Origin: Nostoc mirabile CHAB5784
GTDB lineage: Bacteria; Cyanobacteriota; Cyanobacteriia; Cyanobacteriales; Nostocaceae
Direction: 5' to 3'
Length of the DNA: 64,000 nucleotides
Assembly (NCBI RefSeq): GCF_020829645.1
Contig: NZ_JAIVFS010000027.1
Coordinates: 34,502 to 98,501 of the forward strand
Translations under genes and position numbers: made by a program
The notes under the pieces: model-generated
Told to the model about the DNA's origin: nothing
The model's input: only the letters and a program-made list of their open reading frames with translations
Databases searched by the model: none
Shown: positions 8,563 to 15,756 of the stretch, piece by piece
Layout of the letters: every line of letters starts with the position of its first letter
How positions within the stretch are numbered: the stretch's first letter is position 1

Positions 8563-9753
8563 CTATTTAGAATGCTGTTTTCGTCGTGAATTTGATCCTT
8601 GATTCTTGCTTGATTCTTTGATAATGGCTTGATCGTCTTCTCCTTGAGTATGTTCATTGGGATCTCCTTGATTATTTGTATTAGGACTTCCGTTGAGGAG
8701 AACACCATCCTTAGCTATCAAGCCAAACTGCCCCTCATCAATCCACTCATTCTTCAGTAATGACCACCAGTCAGTAGCTAACCCCTGTAACACATAGTCA
8801 TAGGGTAGCCAACCATAACCGTCCTTACCCCAATCTTCACCCCAACAGTTTCTAATTCGGAAAGCTCCTTGAGTTGGAAAATTTTTGTTATAATCCTTAA
8901 TTAACTTATCCTTGGGATGGTCAATTACCTTATTGTCGTCATAACCAACGGCAACAACTGCATGACCACCCAGCATCTTTTCGCCTATAGTAGGATAAGG
9001 AATTTTTCCTGTTTTTACAGTTTTCTTATTAAAAAGAGAACTATAAGTTGTAAACCCAAACATTACAGGAAATTCAGCAGCTAAAAAAGCTTTGATTTGA
9101 ACTAATGCTTGTTTTTTTGAAAGTTGAGGTAAGTCAAGCCTAAAATACTGAAGTGCTTGATAATTCTGGGCATAGGCATAGCAAAAAGCAGGTGGTTCTT
9201 CGTCAAAATTCTCAATTTCATAAGGCCAATATTCCTCTGGAGGTATGCCAAAAAGTGCCATTGCTTTCATTGTGAAGCGCGTAGATGCTCCAGTGTCTCC
9301 AGTTAAGTGCATCAATTTACGTGCAACTTTGTAGAGAAAGAGGCTGGAGACATCTATATCTTCGCCCATTATCTTTCTTTGAAAATATTCTACTAAGGCA
9401 ACGCCAGCTATTGCAGTGCATGACTTAAGGTTTCCTTGCTGCTCAATTGGAGAACACCATTGCCGCAAATCGACATGGGAAGGTAAATGTATATTTATTG
9501 GATATTGCAAACTTGCCGAACTTTGGTCTGTTGGTTCTTTGAAAGGTAAGAGCAGCCTAGTTTGCTTTTTATCTTCCCTCCCGTTCTTTTGAACCCCTGT
9601 CCCGTTCTCTATTTGTAACTTGCAATCATTTACTAAAGTTGCTTTTTCGAGTCTAATTCCTTCTATGTTCTTAGAGTCTTTGATTATCTTCTCTAGGCAA
9701 TAGTCTCTAAAATCTGGACGATCTGGCAACCAACCCATTCTAAAGTTCGGCAT
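8563..9753 (-). CDS. C1 (papain-like) cysteine peptidase
   Basis: 396 residues. The Gln-Cys pair is in QQGNLKSCTAIAG (Cys ~111), the His in GGHAVVAVGY (~263) and the Asn in RNCWGEDWG (~299). All papain catalytic positions are kept, although the usual NSWG is NCWG. A basic, charged ~55-residue tail follows the domain. There is no signal peptide, so a cytoplasmic location is likely. It is convergent with the caspase gene with only 15 bases between the stops. The N-terminal MGWLPDRPDFRDY block is shared by a set of bacterial C1 peptidases. A protease effector or partner of the caspase system is plausible from context but unproven. Confidence 0.88.
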   Translation of the reverse strand: MPNFRMGWLPDRPDFRDYCLEKIIKDSKNIEGIRLEKATLVNDCKLQIENGTGVQKNGREDKKQTRLLLPFKEPTDQSSASLQYPINIHLPSHVDLRQWCSPIEQQGNLKSCTAIAGVALVEYFQRKIMGEDIDVSSLFLYKVARKLMHLTGDTGASTRFTMKAMALFGIPPEEYWPYEIENFDEEPPAFCYAYAQNYQALQYFRLDLPQLSKKQALVQIKAFLAAEFPVMFGFTTYSSLFNKKTVKTGKIPYPTIGEKMLGGHAVVAVGYDDNKVIDHPKDKLIKDYNKNFPTQGAFRIRNCWGEDWGKDGYGWLPYDYVLQGLATDWWSLLKNEWIDEGQFGLIAKDGVLLNGSPNTNNQGDPNEHTQGEDDQAIIKESSKNQGSNSRRKQHSK

Positions 9754-10157
9754 ATATCTGTTACCCTGTTTAAAATATCTTAAGGAAGTTACCTTAATAT
9801 GTGGCTTTTAGCTGACTGTAAGTGAATACACTATAAAAATAATGTTTTACGGATTACACATATAACTTTTTTAGATTTATTTTTATAACGAGGTTTGTCA
9901 CAGACTACTTACCTCTCCCCTTGCAAGCTGTCTCTCACAGATATAAAATCCTACGCGAGGGCGGTGTAGCCAAAACTTCCTATATTTTTTACCTAAATTA
10001 ATACAAATGTTCTATTTTTCTCCTTATCAGCCCCACTATCCATCATTAGTAGCATTCTGTAAAATTCATAAGAGAGAATATTTGATCCCCCCTTACCTGT
10101 GGTGGCAGACAGTCCTAAACTGAAGATGAGAGTTGAAAGGCAGTCGGGAGAAATTTT
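9754..10157. other. Intergenic region upstream of glgC
   Basis: About 400 AT-rich bases between divergent genes, expected to carry the promoters of the C1 peptidase and glgC. No RNA gene, strong hairpin or further open frame was recognised. Confidence 0.4.
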
Positions 10158-11447
10158 GTGAAAAAAGTATTATCAATCATTCTTGGTGGTGGCGCGGGTA
10201 CTCGACTTTACCCACTAACCAAACTCCGTGCTAAACCAGCAGTACCAGTAGCGGGGAAGTACCGCCTAATCGATATCCCTGTCAGTAACTGCATCAATTC
10301 CGAAATATTCAAAATCTACGTCCTGACACAATTCAACTCAGCTTCCCTGAATCGTCACATCGCCCGTACTTACAACTTTACTGGCTTCAATGAAGGCTTT
10401 GTGGAAGTGCTAGCGGCACAACAAACACCAGAAAACCCTAACTGGTTCCAAGGTACAGCCGATGCTGTGCGTCAGTATCTGTGGTTAATGGAAGAATGGG
10501 ATGTAGAAGAATATCTAATTCTCTCAGGCGATCACCTCTACCGGATGGATTATCGCCAGTTTATCCAGCGCCATAGGGAAACGGGGGCTGATATTACTCT
10601 TTCAGTCATCCCCATTGATGAGCGCCGCGCCTCAGATTTTGGCTTGATGAAAATTGACGATTCTGGTAGAGTAATCGATTTTAGCGAAAAACCAAAAGGT
10701 GAAGCGTTAATCCAAATGCGCGTTGATACAAGCGTACTGGGATTATCAAATGAACTTGCCCAGCAACAGCCTTACATCGCCTCAATGGGGATTTATGTCT
10801 TTAAAAAAGAGGTTTTGTTCAAGTTGTTGAGAGAAGGTATAGAAAGGACTGATTTCGGCAAAGAAATTATTCCTGATGCCTCTAAAGATTACAACGTTCA
10901 AGCTTACCTTTTTGATGACTACTGGGAAGATATTGGGACAATCGAGGCATTTTATCATGCAAACTTAGCACTGACTCAGCAGCCCCAGCCACCTTTTAGT
11001 TTCTACGATGAAAAAGCACCAATTTATACCCGCGCTCGTTACTTACCTCCGAGTAAACTCTTAGATTGCCAGATCACAGAATCAATTATCGGCGAAGGTT
11101 GCATTTTGAAAAATTGCCGCATCCAACATTCAGTTTTGGGAGTGCGATCGCGAATTGAATCTGGCTGCCTCATTGAAGAATCTTTGCTCATGGGTGCAGA
11201 TTTTTACCAAGCTTCTGTAGAACGCCAATCCAACGTAGAACAAGGTGACATTCCTGTAGGTATTGGTGCTGACTCGATTATTCGCGGTGCCATCATCGAT
11301 AAAAACGCCAGTATCGGTCACGATGTCAAAATTATCAATAAAGATAACGTGCAAGAAGCTGACCGCGAAAGTCAAGGTTTCTACATCCGCAGTGGCATCG
11401 TCGTTGTGCTGAAAAATGCTGTAATTCCTGATGGAACGATTATTTAG
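10158..11447 (+). CDS. glgC: Glucose-1-phosphate adenylyltransferase (ADP-glucose pyrophosphorylase)
   Basis: 429 residues, the usual length for cyanobacterial GlgC. It makes ADP-glucose from glucose-1-phosphate and ATP, the committed step of glycogen synthesis. The N-terminus has the nucleotide-binding GGGAGTRLYPLT loop followed by KPAVPVAGKYRLID. FQGTADAVRQ, SGDHLYRMDY, a DYWEDIGTIEAF segment and a left-handed beta-helix C-terminus follow. The start is GTG at 10158 with GGGAG seven bases upstream. It is monocistronic or co-transcribed with the kinase downstream. A glycogen-debranching enzyme is encoded 4.3 kb further on. Confidence 0.97.
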   Translation: MKKVLSIILGGGAGTRLYPLTKLRAKPAVPVAGKYRLIDIPVSNCINSEIFKIYVLTQFNSASLNRHIARTYNFTGFNEGFVEVLAAQQTPENPNWFQGTADAVRQYLWLMEEWDVEEYLILSGDHLYRMDYRQFIQRHRETGADITLSVIPIDERRASDFGLMKIDDSGRVIDFSEKPKGEALIQMRVDTSVLGLSNELAQQQPYIASMGIYVFKKEVLFKLLREGIERTDFGKEIIPDASKDYNVQAYLFDDYWEDIGTIEAFYHANLALTQQPQPPFSFYDEKAPIYTRARYLPPSKLLDCQITESIIGEGCILKNCRIQHSVLGVRSRIESGCLIEESLLMGADFYQASVERQSNVEQGDIPVGIGADSIIRGAIIDKNASIGHDVKIINKDNVQEADRESQGFYIRSGIVVVLKNAVIPDGTII

Positions 11448-11523
11448 TCATTAGTCATTAGTCATTAGTCATTAGTCATTGGTTAATAGTTACAAGTGAC
11501 AAAGGACAAAGGACAAAGGACTA
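11448..11523. repeat. Heptamer (STRR-type) repeats at the glgC-kinase junction
   Basis: GTCATTA is repeated four times just after the glgC stop, then a second heptamer AAAGGAC three times (about 11500-11520). The following gene's ATG lies in the last degenerate unit (GGACTAATGACTAA). Such short tandemly repeated heptamers are known from heterocystous cyanobacteria. Confidence 0.85.
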
Positions 11524-12033
11524 ATGACTAAACTCATTTTGTTGATTGGTCTTCCAGGTAGCGGTAAGTCAACTTTCGCTAAACAATTACTGACAGAATG
11601 CCCCCAGATGCCACTGATTTCTACGGATGGCATCCGGGGGCAACTGTTCGGTTCCCAAGCCATTCAGGGGCCGTGGCTGGTAATTTGGCAAGAAGTAGGA
11701 CGGCAATTTCAGCAAGCTATTTCTACAAATAATACAGCTATTTTCGATGCTACCAATGTCCAGCGCCGCCATCGCCGTGAAGTTATTGCTTTAGCCCGTG
11801 ACTTGGGTTTTACCCACATTACGGGAATTTGGGTGGATACGCCAGTGTGGCTGTGTTTAGCACGTAATAAAAGGCGATCGCGTCAGGTTCCTGAAGAAAT
11901 TATTTTGCGGATGCACCGTCAACTTCGGGATGCTCCCCCAAGCCTGGAAGAGGGACTAGACAGGCTGATCCGCTTATCAGAAAAATCGGAGTACGGAAAT
12001 TGCGATCGCTTGTTGAGCGAGAACCACACTTGA
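11524..12033 (+). CDS. AAA_33-type P-loop kinase/ATP-binding protein
   Basis: 169 residues. The P-loop GLPGSGKST begins at residue 8. DATNVQRRHRREV (~80) and an RNKRRSRQVPEEIILRMHRQL segment follow, typical of the polynucleotide-kinase-like / zeta-toxin-like small kinases annotated as AAA_33. The substrate is unknown. The start codon sits within heptamer repeat sequence, so the N-terminus may have been set by repeat insertion, but the P-loop is intact. It follows glgC in the same direction after 76 bases. Confidence 0.8.
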   Translation: MTKLILLIGLPGSGKSTFAKQLLTECPQMPLISTDGIRGQLFGSQAIQGPWLVIWQEVGRQFQQAISTNNTAIFDATNVQRRHRREVIALARDLGFTHITGIWVDTPVWLCLARNKRRSRQVPEEIILRMHRQLRDAPPSLEEGLDRLIRLSEKSEYGNCDRLLSENHT

Positions 12034-12155
12034 TTTTCTATATTCTTTGTTAATTTAAAGTCAGATTCTGTTTGCTTGGCACTATACCGAGCAAATTAAC
12101 ATCTTTTATCTTAAAAAAAACATAACAGGAATTTCTATAGGAGGCTGGTAGATAG

Positions 12156-13193
12156 ATGGCTGCAACCGACTTCAAAGACTATTACGCAATTTTGGGAGTT
12201 AGTAAGACTGCCACTCAAGAGGAGATTAAGCAAGCCTTTCGTAAACTAGCCCGCAAATATCACCCCGATGTCAACCCAAATAACAAACAGGCAGAAGCAC
12301 GCTTCAAAGAAGTTAGTGAAGCCTACGAAGTTGTGTCAGACCCAGATAAACGCAAAAAATACGACCAATTCGGTCAATATTGGAAACAGGCTGGTGAAGG
12401 TTTCTCATCTGGCGGCGTTGGTGTTGATATGGGTGGCTTTGACTTCAGTCAATACGGCAATTTTGATGAGTTCATTAATGAGTTGCTAGGACGCTTTGGT
12501 GGTGCTACTCCTCGTGGTGGGCGACAAAGTTACTCACAACAAAATAATTACTCTAATTACTCACAAAATTACTCTTACCGCAGTTCTACAGGTGGTACAA
12601 GTGGTTTTAGCAGCAGCTTTAACGATTATGGGTTTGGTGATGCAAGTACGGGTACTTCCCAAGATAGTGAAGCTGCGATCGCTCTAACTTTTGCTGAAGC
12701 ATTTAACGGTGTGCAAAAGCGCTTTAGTTTAGGTAACGAAACAATTGATGTTCGTATCCCATCTGGCGCTAAACCTGGTACTCGTCTGCGCGTGCGGGGC
12801 AAAGGTCAAATCAACCCGATGACTCAACAACGAGGGGATTTGTACTTGAAAGTCGAACTTCAGCCGCACTCGTTCTTCCAAATGGAAGGTGATAACTTGG
12901 TGTGCGAAGTGCCAATCACACCAGATGAAGCTACCTTGGGAGCATCTATTGATGTACCCACTCCCGATGGTTTAGTTAATGTCAAGCTACCAGCAGGAGT
13001 GCGTTCTGGTCAATCGCTGCGTTTACGTGGCAAAGGTTGGCCTCTCGCCAAAGGTGGACGTGGCGATCAGTTGGTGAAGGTAGCGATCGCACCACCAAAA
13101 GACCTCAGCCAGCAAGAGCGGGAATATTATGAAAAAATCCGGGCTATACGTACTTATAATCCCCGCAGTCATTTACAGCAAGTCAAGCTGTAA
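12156..13193 (+). CDS. DnaJ-family co-chaperone (J domain plus DnaJ C-terminal domains, no zinc finger)
   Basis: 345 residues. The J domain spans 1-70 (YYAILGVSKTATQEEIKQAF, HPD in KYHPDVNPNN). A Gly/Phe/Ser/Tyr-rich linker (~75-170) includes NYSNYSQNYSY. Then come two beta-rich peptide-binding domains (VRIPSGAKPGTRLRVRGKG and VKLPAGVRSGQSLRLRGKG). The CxxCxGxG zinc repeats of type I DnaJ are missing, so it is a type II (CbpA/DnaJ2-like) co-chaperone for DnaK. AGGAGG lies at 12139-12144 upstream of the ATG. Confidence 0.93.
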   Translation: MAATDFKDYYAILGVSKTATQEEIKQAFRKLARKYHPDVNPNNKQAEARFKEVSEAYEVVSDPDKRKKYDQFGQYWKQAGEGFSSGGVGVDMGGFDFSQYGNFDEFINELLGRFGGATPRGGRQSYSQQNNYSNYSQNYSYRSSTGGTSGFSSSFNDYGFGDASTGTSQDSEAAIALTFAEAFNGVQKRFSLGNETIDVRIPSGAKPGTRLRVRGKGQINPMTQQRGDLYLKVELQPHSFFQMEGDNLVCEVPITPDEATLGASIDVPTPDGLVNVKLPAGVRSGQSLRLRGKGWPLAKGGRGDQLVKVAIAPPKDLSQQEREYYEKIRAIRTYNPRSHLQQVKL

Positions 13194-13204
13194 AAATTTA
13201 GTTT

Positions 13205-13234
13205 TGTAGAGGCGGGAAATTTACCGTCTCTACA
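13205..13234 (+). terminator. Hairpin after the dnaJ-like gene
   Basis: TGTAGAGGCGG pairs imperfectly with CCGTCTCTACA around a short AT loop, 12 bases after the stop codon. The same sequence is a dispersed cyanobacterial hairpin, so its role as terminator is plausible but it lacks a long T run. Confidence 0.5.
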
Positions 13235-13238
13235 TTGA

Positions 13239-14098
13239 CTAGTTATGAATTTGCTGCTTATTTCTCGCTTCTATGATTGACTTAAACGCTTCCATTGCCT
13301 CTGGTGTAGCCTCGGTAGCTTGCCATGTTGTCCGTGTAGCTAATCGGTCGTGCCAAGCATTCAGCTTTGGATAATCACTTAGGGAAATGCTTATTTCCGG
13401 CAGCCATATTACTACAGTTCCAGCCACAACCTCAGCTAGAGTTAGGTTTTGACTCCCAAAGTAAGGGCGATCGTCAAGTAAATTCTCAAAAAGCTTCAGC
13501 ACTGTTGAAATTGTTTGCTTTGCCTGCTCGATTTTTTCTGGATCTTCCGCAGGTAAGCCTAATATCTGAGGTAAAAACGTGGTGGTTGCTGGCAAAAGCT
13601 CATTCACAGTTACCAGTTGTACCATGCGTGCGATCGCTAAATCCTTGGCATCTTTAGGCAACATCGCAGGTGTGGGATATTTTGCCTCTAAATAGTCCAA
13701 AATTGCCAAAGATTCCACTACATTAAAGCCCAATACGCTTGGGTTAAGGATAATTGTAGGTTGGGTTGAACTTTAGTGTTACCCAACAAATGCCCGAAAA
13801 TGTTGGGTTTCGTTCCTCAAACGCCACATGCTTCAAGTCGGGAAACCGCAAGGGCGCAGTGGCTCCCCAACCTACGCAAATTTATTTTTCTGGCTTAACC
13901 CAAGCGTATTGCATTAAAGCCATCATCCACCAAAGCTGGAATGTGATGGAAGGGACTAATTGCCAAAAACTCTGGTTTAAACTGCTCCCCATCCAGTTTT
14001 ATCTCTACTAATTCAAACTCAAGTCCTTTTTCTAGCAGAGTAATCCAGACGCGGCGGGAGTTAGGAGAAATCGGTGAGTGATAAAGGGTCAGCGCCAT
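13239..14098 (-). pseudogene. Glutathione S-transferase gene split by a MITE
   Basis: The N-terminal thioredoxin-like half (from MALTLYHSPISPNSRR at 14098) runs to ...VDDGFN. The C-terminal helical half begins VVESLAILDYLEAKYP and ends at 13239. The two halves are separated by a 181-bp element (13731-13911) flanked by the 10-bp duplication CATTAAAGCC. Removing the element and one copy of the duplication restores a single frame of about 222 residues, the normal GST length. In the interrupted gene the N-terminal half reads into the element and stops after AIRLG. The C-terminal half has only a fortuitous TTG start. The gene is almost certainly inactive. Confidence 0.92.
13731..13911. mobile_element. 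MITE (CAATAC family) inserted in the GST gene
   Basis: 181 bp with perfect 18-bp terminal inverted repeats CAATACGCTTGGGTTAAG and a perfect 10-bp target duplication CATTAAAGCC at 13721-13730 and 13912-13921. The interior holds the palindrome-forming GTAGGTTGGGTTGAAC...TGTTGGGTTTCGTTCCTC block common in Nostocales. It has no coding capacity, so it would depend on a transposase encoded elsewhere. Confidence 0.95.
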
Positions 14099-14141
14099 AA
14101 AACCTCACAATTTTATTAGTAGGGTGGGCATTGCCATTTAC

Positions 14142-14310
14142 CAGGGCTATTTCATTCTCATCTAGCCCGCCTCAGAATAAATTCTGAGGCTAATAGCACT
14201 CATTCGTCTAAAGACGACTAAGAAAGGCTTTTAGTCCACTTTAGTGGACTTAAGCTATTAGCCCGGAACTTTAGTTCTGGGCGGTTTATGTTTAGAACGA
14301 AATAGCCCTG
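14142..14310. mobile_element. MITE (CAGGGCTATTTC family)
   Basis: 169 bp with 17-bp terminal inverted repeats (CAGGGCTATTTCATTCT and its complement, one mismatch) and a perfect 9-bp target duplication GCCATTTAC at 14133-14141 and 14311-14319. The interior has nested palindromes (GCCTCAGAATAAATTCTGAGGC, AGTCCACTTTAGTGGACT). It is non-coding and lies between the split GST gene and a peroxiredoxin-fold gene. Confidence 0.9.
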
Positions 14311-14328
14311 GCCATTTACACATTACAC

Positions 14329-14865
14329 TCAATTGAATTGTTTTAACAAAGTCTCAACGCTAGCATTGTGATCCAAAAAAGAAAATAAATGCCAGTACTG
14401 GAGTTTCCCTTCTTTATCTAATACAAACTGGGCTGGTAAAGGCGCTCCCAGTGCTTGTCCTACTTGATAGGTACGAAAAACTCGACAACTGGGGTCACTC
14501 AACAAAGGCATTTGTAAGCCTAAATCCCTCACAACAATTTGACTCTGCCGTTCATCGGTACTACTAATCATTAAAACTTCTATACCGCGATTTTTAAACT
14601 GCTCATAGTTTTCATTTAAAGCTTTGATGTCAGGAAAACAAAAGGGGCAATATTGTTTTTCAGTAAAGATGCGAGTAAAGGCGAGTAAGACTGGTTGCTT
14701 GCCTTTATAATCAGACAATTTTACTAAAGTTCCATTGGTAATATCTGGCAGTTGAAAATCTGGCGTTCCTACTCCCAACCTGAGTTTATTTGTCGCTGGA
14801 ACTGGTAAAAAATTGCGGAAGAATCGCTCATTTAATAACCCACTAAAATCAGTTGAACTAAGCAT
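14329..14865 (-). CDS. Peroxiredoxin-like (AhpC/TSA, redoxin) protein
   Basis: 178 residues with the thioredoxin fold of the AhpC/TSA group: FQLPDITNGTLVKLSDYKGKQPVLLAFTRIF followed by a YCPFCFPDI motif. This has Cys-x-x-Cys rather than the PxxxTxxC of typical 2-Cys peroxiredoxins, so a thiol-disulphide or bacterioferritin-comigratory-like role is as likely as peroxidase activity. The end (LQYWHLFSFLDHNASVETLL) matches the family's final helix. There is no signal peptide. It lies next to a true 2-Cys peroxiredoxin on the same strand, with a strong terminator between them, so the two are separate units. Confidence 0.82.
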   Translation of the reverse strand: MLSSTDFSGLLNERFFRNFLPVPATNKLRLGVGTPDFQLPDITNGTLVKLSDYKGKQPVLLAFTRIFTEKQYCPFCFPDIKALNENYEQFKNRGIEVLMISSTDERQSQIVVRDLGLQMPLLSDPSCRVFRTYQVGQALGAPLPAQFVLDKEGKLQYWHLFSFLDHNASVETLLKQFN

Positions 14866-14900
14866 ATTTTTATCCCTGATTATTTAATACTATTTTATGA

Positions 14901-14966
14901 AAAAACCACAGATAGATACCGAGGTTGACACTGTTTAATGTGTATCTCTGTTCATCTGTGGTTTTC
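14901..14966 (-). terminator. Terminator downstream of 2-Cys peroxiredoxin
   Basis: AAAAACCACAGAT at 14901-14913 pairs with ATCTGTGGTTTTC at 14954-14966. A second short inner stem (GATAC/GTATC) lies within. On the minus strand the stem ends in a U-rich run, fitting an intrinsic terminator for the gene at 15014-15625. Confidence 0.7.
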
Positions 14967-15013
14967 GTTGATTTCAACTCCAACAGGATGGATTAGATCC
15001 TAGCTAGGGAAAT

Positions 15014-15625
15014 TTAGACAGCAGAGAAGTAGACTTTAGACTTCACTGGGTCAGGATTCATTGTCTTGTCACCAGGTTGCCAACCAGCTGGGCAAACTTC
15101 ATCGGGGTGAGACTGAACATACTGAATTGCTTGCAGTGTCCGCAAGGTTTCATCAACGCTGCGACCAAAAGCTAGATTGTTGATGGTGGCGTGCTGTATG
15201 ATACCATCTTTATCTATGAGGAACAGACCACGCAAGGCAATGCCTGCTGCTGGATCGAGAACGTTGTAAGCGGCGCTAATCTCTTTTTTGATGTCGGAGA
15301 CTAGAGGATAATTCAGGTCGCCGACGCCACCAGACTTACGATCTGTTTGAATCCAAGCGAGGTGGGAGAATTCACTATCAACAGAAGCCCCAAGGATTTC
15401 AGTATTGATTTTCTTGAATTCTTCGTAGCGATCGCTAAATGCTGTGATTTCAGTGGGACAAACAAAGGTAAAGTCTAGTGGGTAGAAAAACAGGACGACA
15501 TACTTACCGCGATAATCGGAAAGTTTGATTGTCTTAAATTCCTGATCTACCACAGCCGTTGCTGTGAAATCGGGAGCTTGTTGACCAACGCGGAGGCTTC
15601 CTTCGGTTCCGTAAGTGAGGGACAT
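15014..15625 (-). CDS. 2-Cys peroxiredoxin
   Basis: 203 residues. It reduces hydrogen peroxide and alkyl hydroperoxides with electrons from thioredoxin. The peroxidatic Cys is in FVCPTEITAFSDR (~56) with the conserved Pro-Thr environment, and the resolving Cys is in DEVCPAGWQPG (~177). The C-terminal extension (SKVYFSAV) resembles the YF-containing arm that makes typical 2-Cys enzymes sensitive to overoxidation. Chloroplast and cyanobacterial enzymes share this layout. The ATG start has GGAG about a dozen bases upstream. Confidence 0.95.
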   Translation of the reverse strand: MSLTYGTEGSLRVGQQAPDFTATAVVDQEFKTIKLSDYRGKYVVLFFYPLDFTFVCPTEITAFSDRYEEFKKINTEILGASVDSEFSHLAWIQTDRKSGGVGDLNYPLVSDIKKEISAAYNVLDPAAGIALRGLFLIDKDGIIQHATINNLAFGRSVDETLRTLQAIQYVQSHPDEVCPAGWQPGDKTMNPDPVKSKVYFSAV

Positions 15626-15756
15626 TAACCTAATTCTCCTTTATTCGTTTAGTAGCGTTGGAATTCGGGTCAAGTAAAATTCACCCATCCACGCTCTCAC
15701 AGTTTAATTACGATCTGTTACGACTATATCATACTCATAACGATTTTGAGTAACAA

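Noticed and set aside
13766..14011. 81-residue frame antisense to the split GST gene
   Set aside because: Shadow of the MITE and GST sequence.
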